Shown in pieces: positions 7,923 through 13,977 of a DNA stretch of 13,977 nucleotides. The position numbers and the translations under genes were made by a program. The notes under the pieces are model-generated. The model was given only the letters and a program-made list of their open reading frames with translations. It was not told where the DNA came from and searched no databases. The stretch comes from Pelagibacteraceae bacterium BACL5 MAG-120820-bin39 (lineage in GTDB: Bacteria; Pseudomonadota; Alphaproteobacteria; Pelagibacterales; Pelagibacteraceae): NCBI GenBank assembly GCA_001438335.1, contig LIBV01000017.1, forward strand, positions 1 to 13,977, given 5' to 3'. Every line of letters begins with the position of its first letter. The stretch's first letter is position 1.

Positions 7923-9401
7923 TTATGTTAAAGTTTTACGAATTGCTAATTTCCACCCTTTTAAAAGATTGTTTCTAAAAGATTTATCAATTTTTGGATA
8001 AAAAACTCTATCTTTTTTCCATTTCTTTTTTATTTGATTTAAGGATTTAAACTCCCCAATTTGATATCCTGATAAAAAAGCAGCTCCTAAAGCTGTTGTT
8101 TCTAATATTTTTGGCCTAATTACATTTAAATTAATTATATTTGAGAGAAATTGTGCAAACCAATTATTGGCAACCATTCCTCCATCAATTTTTATTATTT
8201 TTGGTTTTAACCCATCTTTTTTCATTGAGCTAAATAGATCATAACTTTGATAAGCAACAGACTCTACTACAGCTCTAACTAACACCTTCCAATCACTATT
8301 TCTTGTAAGTCCTGTAATCAATCCTCTAGCTTCAGGTCTCCAGTAAGGAGCGCCAAGTCCACTAAATGCTGGAACAATATAAACCCCTTCATTATCCTTT
8401 CTTGAAGAAGCAATTTTTTCAGTATCAAAAGCATTATTAATAAGTTTAATCTTATCTCTTAGCCATTGAATACCCGCTCCAGCTATAAAAATAGATCCTT
8501 CTAGAGCATAAGTATTTTTCTCATTTAAACGATAACATATAGTAGTTAATAATTTATTTTTTGAATAAATTTTTTTCAATCCAGTATTCATTATTACAAA
8601 TGCCCCTGTACCATAAGTAGTTTTTATTGTACCTTTTTCAAAACAAGCTTGTCCAACTGCAGCTGCCTGTTGATCACCAAGCACAGCTGAAATTGGAATT
8701 TCATTATTGAAAATTTTTTTATCTAATACTCCAAAGTTATCCGCAGAGTTTTTAACTTCTGGAAAAATTTTAATTGGTAATTTCAATTTATTTAAAATTT
8801 CTTTATCCCATTTATTCGTGGTTATATTAAACAACATAGTTCTTGAAGCATTAGTTGCATCAGTTAAATGTTTTTTTCCATTTGTAAGTTTCCAGATTAA
8901 ATAAGTATCTATTGTGCCAAACAATAAATCATTAGTTTTTATTAAATTTTTTGCTTGCTTAACATTATTGATAATCCATTTTATTTTAGTTGCTGAAAAA
9001 TATGGATCAATGAATAAACCTGTTTTTTTTCTAATTATTTTTTCATAATTATTTTTTTTTAATAATTGGCAATACTTTTCTGTTCTTCTATCTTGCCACA
9101 CAATTGCATTATATATAGGTTTACCATTTTTTTTATCCCAAAGAACTGTAGTTTCTCTTTGATTGGTAATACCAATACTTAAAATTTTTCCTTTTAACTT
9201 TTTAGATTTTATAATTACTTCTTTTAGTAATTTACAAGTTGTCTGCCAAATTTCATTTGGATCTTGTTCTACCCAACCATTTTTAGGAAAAAATTGTTTT
9301 ATTTCTAATTGAGATTTAAATTTAATATTTCCTAGTGTATCAAAAAGTATTACCCTTGAAGAGGTGGTGCCTTGATCAATGGCAACAATAAATTTTTTCA
9401 C
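7923..9401 (-). CDS. glpK: Glycerol kinase
   Basis: This cytoplasmic FGGY-family kinase phosphorylates glycerol to sn-glycerol 3-phosphate with ATP. The 492 aa are normal (about 495-500). The N-terminal phosphate-binding loop is AIDQGTTSSRVILFD (7-21). Glycerol-binding residues by family alignment are Arg82-Glu83 in NQRETT, Tyr134 in IDPYFSATK, and Asp243 in GDQQAAAVGQ. TTYGTGAFVI (261-270), VPAFSGLGAPYWRPEARG, the adenosine motif IDGGMVANNWFAQFLS and TTALGAAFLSG are all intact, so the enzyme is probably active. Translation starts at GTG (9399-9401), seven bases after the permease stop; the spacer is a run of seven T on the coding strand and there is no Shine-Dalgarno sequence. Lysine content (67 of 492 residues) is far above that of soxB, setting this gene and gpsA apart. 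Confidence 0.96.
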   Translation of the reverse strand: MKKFIVAIDQGTTSSRVILFDTLGNIKFKSQLEIKQFFPKNGWVEQDPNEIWQTTCKLLKEVIIKSKKLKGKILSIGITNQRETTVLWDKKNGKPIYNAIVWQDRRTEKYCQLLKKNNYEKIIRKKTGLFIDPYFSATKIKWIINNVKQAKNLIKTNDLLFGTIDTYLIWKLTNGKKHLTDATNASRTMLFNITTNKWDKEILNKLKLPIKIFPEVKNSADNFGVLDKKIFNNEIPISAVLGDQQAAAVGQACFEKGTIKTTYGTGAFVIMNTGLKKIYSKNKLLTTICYRLNEKNTYALEGSIFIAGAGIQWLRDKIKLINNAFDTEKIASSRKDNEGVYIVPAFSGLGAPYWRPEARGLITGLTRNSDWKVLVRAVVESVAYQSYDLFSSMKKDGLKPKIIKIDGGMVANNWFAQFLSNIINLNVIRPKILETTALGAAFLSGYQIGEFKSLNQIKKKWKKDRVFYPKIDKSFRNNLLKGWKLAIRKTLT

Positions 9402-9408
9402 AAAAAAA

Positions 9409-11562
9409 TTAATTTAGACCTAAATGTTTTTTTCTTTTTTCTACCCAAGTTCTAATTAAATTATCAAATATCAATCCAATAAACGCAACGCATAATCCTA
9501 AAATTAATCCTTTTCCTCCACCATTTTTGTCTGATAATGCTTTAAGTATATATTGTCCTAAATCCTCTGTGCCAATAAAAGCTCCTATAATCACCATAAA
9601 TAAAGCAAAAACTATTGTTTGATTTAAGCCCAACATCATATGTGGGAAAGCAATTGGAAATTCTACATTCTTTAATCTTTGAAATTTAGTTACCCCAGAC
9701 ATTGTAGCTGCATCATGTAAAGCAGGTGGAACACTTCTTAGTCCTTCAATTGTATAACGTGTAGCTGGAATAGTTGCATAAACAATCACTGCAATTAATA
9801 CTGATGTATCAGTTATTCCAAATAACATCATAACAGGAATTAAATAGACAAATGATGGAAATGTTTGAAAGATATCACAAACTCCAAGCATAAAATTTGT
9901 TGCAACTTTATTTTGAACACAAATAGTTCCAACAATTAAACCTAATATACATGATATAATAACTCCAAAAGTTGCCATATATGTTGTAACCAACGCTCTA
10001 TCCCACCATGGGCTTAAGGCAATAAATAATGTTAAAGATCCAACAACTAATGCAGAACGAACACCCCCAACAATATAACCAGCACCTACAACCAAAACTA
10101 AAGTAGCTACTGCAGGCATTCTTAAATAAAGTGCTCTCATCGGTTGTAAGACTTCTGTTATTAACCAAGTATTAAAAATCTTTAACGTTTGGAAAAAAGT
10201 ATCAAAAATCCAATCAACTCCTTTGTTCCAAAAACCTGCTGTAGAAATTCCTTTGTTATGTGGAACTTCAAATAAATAGTTAAAACCTTCTTTAAAATAT
10301 ATTGAACCGATATAAGCTAGTATTAAACCTATGACTGCTGAAAATAAAAAAAATATTGTATTTTTATATCTTTGAAAAAAAGTTAAATTTCCAAAATAAT
10401 CTGTCTGTTTATTTGCCCATGCTAAAGACATTTTATCTAGCAAAATTGCAATAAGACTAATACACAAACCTGCCTCTAGTGCTAATCCAATATTTAGTTG
10501 GTTAAGAGCTAATAACAAATTCCAACCTAATCCTTTAGCACCAATAAATGCTGCTATGACCGCCATAGAAAAACAAACCATAATGACTTGGTTGACACCG
10601 ATTAAAATATCTCTTCTTGCAGTTGGAATTAAAACTTTAAACATTAGTTGCCAATTATTACATCCGCTCATTTTTCCAGCTTCTATAACTTCTGGAGGAA
10701 CAGCTCTTAGTCCTAACAAGGTTAATAAAATCATTGGTGGTATCGCAACTACCATAGTAATTATTACCGCTGCATGATCTCCAATTCCAAACAAAACCAT
10801 TGCCGGAACTAATACAGCATATTGTGGCATAGTCTGCATCACTAGAAGAATAGGATAAAGTATTTTTTCGGCAGTTTTACTTTTAAAGGCTAAAATTCCT
10901 AAGCCAAGACCAAAAACAAAAGATAGAGGAGCAGCTACCATAATAAATGAAAGAGTTTGCATGGAAGGAGACCATTGACCAAATATTGAAATATAAGTCA
11001 TGGTAAAAGCTGCAAATAGTGCCAAACCTTTACCACTTAATTTATAACTCAATAAAGCTGCAGCTGCAGTTACAATTGTCCATGGTAGTCCAGGTAATTC
11101 TGCCCAAGGATTTGCATCAATCCAGTCCCAACTTGTAAATGCCACGATGGTTTCTACACCACCTAAAAGTACCTCTCTAAACAATTCTATTAAAAAGGTC
11201 ATAATTGCAGTTATGTCTCGAGTAATTTTTAATAATAAAGGCTGTGTTTTAAATTCTTGAACATCTGCATCCCAAAATTCCATTGGCATCCATTCATTTA
11301 ATAAATAAAATAATCCGTCGTTAATCCATATTGGTAACCAACCCATTAAAGGTGGTAGTCTCCAAAAATTATCAAATGCATAATATCTAACTTCTTTACC
11401 AAGAAAGACGTAAGTGCTTTGATTTGGATCCTTAATAAATTCAGCCTGACCTCTTATAAATTTATAAGTTTCAGGAACTTCAATAGCAAAACATAATGCA
11501 AAAAAAACTATTAATAAAAATAACCATTGGAATAATTTTGGATATTTTTTTAATAATTCCAT
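9409..11562 (-). CDS. tmoW: TMAO/glycine betaine-type ABC transporter permease, two fused permease domains (TmoW/ProW-like)
   Basis: This is an inner-membrane permease of the glycine betaine/proline/TMAO ABC family. At 717 aa it is about twice a single ProW and holds two complete BPD_transp_1 domains. The cytoplasmic EAA loops that dock the ATPase are EAGKMSGCNNWQLMFKVLIP (294-313) and DAATMSGVTKFQRLKNVEFP (617-636), each followed by a conserved GLNQ or GVNQ and an AFIG segment. An N-terminal helix at about 11-28 precedes a long extra-membrane segment (about 29-110), and a linker of about 60 residues separates the two halves. One polypeptide can thus supply both halves of the pore. It starts three bases after the ATPase gene stops. 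The symbol is provisional: TMAO is suggested by the nearby tmm, but glycine betaine or mixed specificity fits the sequence equally well. Confidence 0.85.
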   Translation of the reverse strand: MELLKKYPKLFQWLFLLIVFFALCFAIEVPETYKFIRGQAEFIKDPNQSTYVFLGKEVRYYAFDNFWRLPPLMGWLPIWINDGLFYLLNEWMPMEFWDADVQEFKTQPLLLKITRDITAIMTFLIELFREVLLGGVETIVAFTSWDWIDANPWAELPGLPWTIVTAAAALLSYKLSGKGLALFAAFTMTYISIFGQWSPSMQTLSFIMVAAPLSFVFGLGLGILAFKSKTAEKILYPILLVMQTMPQYAVLVPAMVLFGIGDHAAVIITMVVAIPPMILLTLLGLRAVPPEVIEAGKMSGCNNWQLMFKVLIPTARRDILIGVNQVIMVCFSMAVIAAFIGAKGLGWNLLLALNQLNIGLALEAGLCISLIAILLDKMSLAWANKQTDYFGNLTFFQRYKNTIFFLFSAVIGLILAYIGSIYFKEGFNYLFEVPHNKGISTAGFWNKGVDWIFDTFFQTLKIFNTWLITEVLQPMRALYLRMPAVATLVLVVGAGYIVGGVRSALVVGSLTLFIALSPWWDRALVTTYMATFGVIISCILGLIVGTICVQNKVATNFMLGVCDIFQTFPSFVYLIPVMMLFGITDTSVLIAVIVYATIPATRYTIEGLRSVPPALHDAATMSGVTKFQRLKNVEFPIAFPHMMLGLNQTIVFALFMVIIGAFIGTEDLGQYILKALSDKNGGGKGLILGLCVAFIGLIFDNLIRTWVEKRKKHLGLN

Positions 11563-11565
11563 CGT

Positions 11566-12594
11566 TTATTCAGTTTTTCTAGATCCAAATACAGTTCGTA
11601 TAATTTTATTAGGATCTATGGATCCTACTATTTTGTTATTTTTATCAATGACTGAAATCGATTTATCTTGAGTTAAAATTTTTTCAGCTACTCTCTCAAT
11701 AATTTCATCTTTTAATATCTTTAAATCACCAATATTATCTTCTATCATTTCATCCATAACATCTTCTATTGTTAAAACTTTCTCCCTAGGAACTTCCTCT
11801 GTAAATTTTTTCACATAGTCAGTTGCTGGATTTAAAACAATATTTGCGGGAGTATCTAGCTGCTCAATTATTCCATCTTTCATAATTGCAATTCGATCAG
11901 CTAACTTTAAAGCTTCATCAAAATCATGTGTAATAAACATGATCGTCTTTTGTAATTTTTCTTGAAGCCTTAAAAATTCATCTTGCATTTCTTTTCTTAT
12001 TAGAGGGTCTAATGCTGAAAAAGGTTCATCTAAAAACCAAATATCTGGTTCTACAGCTAAAGATCTTGCTATTCCTACTCTCTGTTGTTGTCCACCCGAC
12101 AATTCTCTTGGGAAATAATTTTCTCTACCTTCTAGCCCAACTAATTTTACCATTTCAATTGCTTTAGAAATACATTCTTCAGCTTTAACTCCTTTTATTT
12201 GGAGTGGAAAAGCAATATTCTCCAAAACAGTTTTATGAGGTAGTAGTGCAAAACTCTGAAAAACCATTCCCATTTTACTTCTTCTAAGTTCTATAAGTTC
12301 TTTATTGTTCAAAGTTAATAAATCTTGCCCTTCAATAAAAATTTTTCCAGATGTGGCATCTGTTAATCTTGAAATACATCTTAATAAAGTAGATTTTCCT
12401 GACCCTGAAAGCCCCATAACCACCAACATTTCTCCCTTTAAAACTTCAAAGGACGCATTGTTCACTCCCACTATGCACCCATTATCTTGAAATGTTTTAG
12501 CGTCAACTTTTCCATTAGCTTCTTGAAGCATTTTTTTGGCATTCTCACCAAAAATTTTGTATACGGACTCACATTTAATTACTGCATCAGACAT
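11566..12594 (-). CDS. tmoV: TMAO/glycine betaine-type ABC transporter ATP-binding protein (TmoV/ProV-like)
   Basis: This is the cytoplasmic ATPase that powers the adjacent permease; its 342 aa are typical of short ProV-type proteins. The N-terminal ProV-specific segment (about 11-50: VYKIFGENAKKML, then VGVNNASFEV) precedes the ABC core. Walker A is GLSGSGKST (61-69), the Q-loop Gln113 is in VFQSFALLPH, the signature LSGGQ is at 165-169, Walker B is IWFLDEP (185-191), and the switch histidine His223 is in ITHDFDEAL. The last ~70 residues (from VLTIEDVMDEM to SVIDKNNKIVGSIDPNKII) resemble one degenerate CBS-type repeat, the place where ProV/OpuA proteins sense ionic strength, so osmotic gating is possible but unproven. 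No upstream in-frame start exists: a TAA lies six codons before the ATG. No Shine-Dalgarno sequence sits at the normal distance. Confidence 0.88.
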   Translation of the reverse strand: MSDAVIKCESVYKIFGENAKKMLQEANGKVDAKTFQDNGCIVGVNNASFEVLKGEMLVVMGLSGSGKSTLLRCISRLTDATSGKIFIEGQDLLTLNNKELIELRRSKMGMVFQSFALLPHKTVLENIAFPLQIKGVKAEECISKAIEMVKLVGLEGRENYFPRELSGGQQQRVGIARSLAVEPDIWFLDEPFSALDPLIRKEMQDEFLRLQEKLQKTIMFITHDFDEALKLADRIAIMKDGIIEQLDTPANIVLNPATDYVKKFTEEVPREKVLTIEDVMDEMIEDNIGDLKILKDEIIERVAEKILTQDKSISVIDKNNKIVGSIDPNKIIRTVFGSRKTE

Positions 12595-12650
12595 AAATAT
12601 ATTACAAGTTATACGATATTAATTTAATTTAAAATCTTTATAATTAGCTT

Positions 12651-12657
12651 TCCTCCT
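12651..12657 (-). promoter_or_regulatory. Isolated AGGAGGA Shine-Dalgarno-like sequence, no start codon at normal distance
   Basis: On the minus strand AGGAGGA begins inside the TAG stop of the 175-aa gene and is the best anti-SD match noticed in the window. The next gene's ATG (12594) is 56 bases further on, far beyond the usual 5-10. No ATG, GTG or TTG lies 4-12 bases downstream; the only near candidate is an ATT opening a six-codon frame. It could be a ribosome standby site, a remnant of a lost small ORF, or chance. Confidence 0.35.
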
Positions 12658-13183
12658 AAAAATTTTTTATAAAATAAACTCTAGTATCAATTCCTGTGCT
12701 TAAAAAACTAAGAGCCTCTCCACTGACTGTTATTTTTTTTTCTGTACCATCATTAAGTGGTCCAACAACGGTATAACCCGCTATACATGTATTGTTTTCC
12801 CATTTAACAAAAGTGTCTTCAATTAAATTTCCGTTATTAGTGTAGACTTGATAAGCCTCATAATTTAAAAAATTTGCACCCATTATAGCTCTTTGTGGAA
12901 TTAATTTTGTTGCCTCACAAACAGCCTCGTACAATTCATCAGTTAATTTGTAATTTTTTGTTCCATCAAAAGTAACCAAAACTCCAGATGGTAATGTTGA
13001 AATTAATTTACTTAGTTTTTGTTGTTTTGCTATTCTTTCCTCTTCTATTTTCATTTTAGCCACTAATTCATCACCTTGACCAAAAATACCATTTAAAATT
13101 GCAAAAAAAGCAACGGTTATTAAAACAATTAATGCAAGACCTGTTAGTTCTTTTATTGAATTATCTGTTTTTTTTATATCCAT
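12656..13183 (-). CDS. Unrecognised 175-aa single-pass membrane protein
   Basis: No family is recognised. A short charged N-terminus (MDIKKTDNSIKEL) is followed by one clear transmembrane helix at about 14-34 and a charged, probably helical stretch at about 38-60 (KMKIEEERIAKQQKLSKLI). A globular region of about 115 residues rich in Thr, Asn, Gly and aromatic residues follows. Two cysteines, Cys89 and Cys133, lie in that region and could form a disulfide if it faces the periplasm, as expected for an uncleaved signal anchor with a lysine-containing N-terminus inside. The gene starts 14 bases after the MORN gene ends, so the two are probably co-transcribed. It sits between the binding-protein gene and the ATPase/permease genes of an ABC transporter, but nothing in the sequence shows it is a transporter part. 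Confidence 0.8.
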   Translation of the reverse strand: MDIKKTDNSIKELTGLALIVLITVAFFAILNGIFGQGDELVAKMKIEEERIAKQQKLSKLISTLPSGVLVTFDGTKNYKLTDELYEAVCEATKLIPQRAIMGANFLNYEAYQVYTNNGNLIEDTFVKWENNTCIAGYTVVGPLNDGTEKKITVSGEALSFLSTGIDTRVYFIKNF

Positions 13184-13197
13184 TTAAATTTAATAAA

Positions 13198-13575
13198 TTA
13201 TTCTCTTAATTTTCCATTTTCCCAAATTCCAGTTTTTGTTTTACCATCTGTCCAAGTAAAAGTACCTTCTCCATTCATGAAACCATTAACCCACTCTCCA
13301 TCATAACTGGAACCGTCTGGGAAAGTTAAAATACCTTTTCCATTCCACTCACTATTTTTAAACTCCCCTTTATAGATATATCCATTGGGCCATGTCTCTA
13401 AACCTTGTCCATGTTTTTGTGTTTTAACCCATTCACCTTCATAGGTTGTTTTGTCAGTGTAAACCCATTTACCGTATCCATTGTCACAGTTGCCCTCTTT
13501 ACAACCCGTACTTCTAGCTGATGCCAATGATGGGATTAGAATAAATACTATCAGTATAATGAAATATTTTTTCAT
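13198..13575 (-). CDS. Secreted MORN-repeat protein
   Basis: This 125-aa protein has a Sec signal peptide: MKK, a hydrophobic stretch 4-17, and a likely cleavage after ASA at residue 20. After a short N-terminal CKEGNCDNGYGKW motif, which contains two cysteines, there are three regular MORN repeats of 23 residues. They start at Tyr45 (YEGEW), Tyr68 (YKGEF) and Tyr91 (YDGEW), each with the GxG turn and closing NG or DG, and a partial fourth ends KTGIWENGKLRE. MORN repeats form extended beta-hairpin arrays that bind proteins or lipids; the partner is unknown. The protein is probably periplasmic or envelope-associated. The ATG lies 25 bases past a strong terminator, leaving room only for a promoter overlapping that terminator, or for read-through from the binding-protein gene. 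The next gene follows after 14 bases. Confidence 0.88.
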   Translation of the reverse strand: MKKYFIILIVFILIPSLASARSTGCKEGNCDNGYGKWVYTDKTTYEGEWVKTQKHGQGLETWPNGYIYKGEFKNSEWNGKGILTFPDGSSYDGEWVNGFMNGEGTFTWTDGKTKTGIWENGKLRE

Positions 13576-13600
13576 AAATATATTTTACACAAATTCATTT

Positions 13601-13638
13601 AAAAAAAAATCCCCCCCAAAATAAATTGGGAGGGATTT
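13601..13638 (-). terminator. Strong intrinsic terminator after the substrate-binding protein gene
   Basis: On the minus-strand RNA a 13-bp stem forms: AAAUCCCUCCCAA (from 13638 down to 13626) pairs with UUGGGGGGGAUUU (13619 down to 13607). It has one U-G wobble and a six-base loop, and a run of U continues to 13601. This is a textbook Rho-independent terminator 19 bases after the binding-protein stop. Read on the plus strand, the wobble becomes a C-A mismatch and the U-tract is lost, so it works in the minus direction only. It probably lets the binding protein be expressed above the downstream membrane components. Confidence 0.9.
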
Positions 13639-13657
13639 AAAATTTTAGCTTTCGCTA

Positions 13658-13977
13658 TTATTTAGTCCAACTTTGCCAAACACTCTTATTGTCAGCTAAC
13701 CATTTTTTAGCTGCATCTTCGTGAGTTAGTTTGTCAACATCAACTAAAGCTGCCATTGCTCCAATTTGACTTGTAGAAAATGACATTTTTTTGAAAGTTT
13801 CTGCTGCCATTGGATGAGTTTTTGGAAAATCAACGTTCACGGCTTTTTTCAAATAGCCATCTGGTGAACCACATTTTCCATCTCCACCGTCTTCTGGTCT
13901 ACAGCCAGCAGTATATGGAGGAAAATCAATAAATGTAAAACCAGCACCATCTGTAAAGTTAGGCGTCCAGTTAAAAA
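13658..13977 (-). CDS. tmoX: Substrate-binding protein of TMAO/glycine betaine-type ABC transporter (C-terminal part; start beyond right edge)
   Basis: The open frame runs from the right edge to the TAA at 13658, giving 106 complete codons. It opens FNWTPNFTDGAG and ends KWLADNKSVWQSWTK. A C-terminal motif with conserved tryptophans (KKWLADNKSVWQSW), following a helical MAALVDVDKLTHEDAAKK segment, is typical of OpuAC/ProX-type periplasmic binding proteins, which hold quaternary amines in an aromatic cage. WTPNF may contribute to that site (inference). A loop with two cysteines flanking the acidic RPEDGGDGK could be a disulfide-closed or metal-binding loop. TTG at 13850-13852 could be misread as a start, but homology-like sequence continues upstream. 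The gene heads the operon with ATPase and permease genes further left. Substrate cannot be fixed from this fragment; the symbol is provisional. Confidence 0.82.
   Translation of the reverse strand, partial: FNWTPNFTDGAGFTFIDFPPYTAGCRPEDGGDGKCGSPDGYLKKAVNVDFPKTHPMAAETFKKMSFSTSQIGAMAALVDVDKLTHEDAAKKWLADNKSVWQSWTK

Noticed and set aside
9000..9410. Long A/T homopolymer runs in glpK suggesting frameshifts or a pseudogene
   Set aside because: The 492-aa frame is continuous at normal length with all substrate and phosphate motifs intact.
13658..13852. A separate 64-aa gene starting at TTG 13852
   Set aside because: The same frame continues open to the right edge with binding-protein-like sequence; the TTG is an internal leucine.
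1..13977. Mobile elements, CRISPR arrays, tRNA genes or attachment sites
   Set aside because: No transposase or integrase motif, regularly spaced repeat, cloverleaf or flanking direct repeat was seen on either strand by eye.

Overview
The window looks like a piece of a SAR11-type (Pelagibacterales) alphaproteobacterial chromosome. The DNA is very AT-rich, intergenic gaps are tiny (none above about 130 bp), and the genes deal with methylated amines and one-carbon (C1) oxidation in the arrangement expected of marine oligotrophs. This assignment rests on gene content and composition read by eye; no search was run. No tRNA, rRNA, insertion sequence, CRISPR array or phage gene was seen.

Layout, left to right. 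(1) 1-3500, minus strand: soxB-soxD-soxA of heterotetrameric sarcosine oxidase, with zero or one-base junctions. soxA runs off the left edge after 659 codons. (2) 3501-3625: a 125-bp divergent promoter region. (3) 3626-6747, plus strand: fhs (formate-tetrahydrofolate ligase) and tmm (trimethylamine monooxygenase, a bacterial flavin monooxygenase). (4) 6748-6793: a GC-containing hairpin between convergent genes. (5) 6794-13977, minus strand, read from the right edge: the C-terminal end of a periplasmic substrate-binding protein (TmoX/ProX/OpuAC-like), a strong intrinsic terminator, a secreted MORN-repeat protein, an unrecognised 175-aa single-pass membrane protein, an ABC ATPase (TmoV/ProV-like), a double-domain permease (TmoW/ProW-like), glycerol kinase (glpK, GTG start), glycerol-3-phosphate dehydrogenase (gpsA-like), and a 54-aa hydrophobic protein overlapping the end of gpsA by 7 bp.

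How they fit together: the ABC transporter probably imports TMAO, glycine betaine or related quaternary amines. Tmm oxidises trimethylamine to TMAO. Glycine betaine degradation elsewhere in the cell would give sarcosine, which SoxBDA(G) converts to glycine plus 5,10-methylene-THF. Fhs links 10-formyl-THF with formate and ATP. The window therefore looks like an uptake and C1-oxidation hub. Three parts are not explained by that model: the glycerol pair glpK-gpsA at the end of the transporter operon, with clearly higher lysine content than soxB; the MORN and 175-aa envelope genes lying between the binding protein and the ATPase; and the tiny 54-aa membrane protein.
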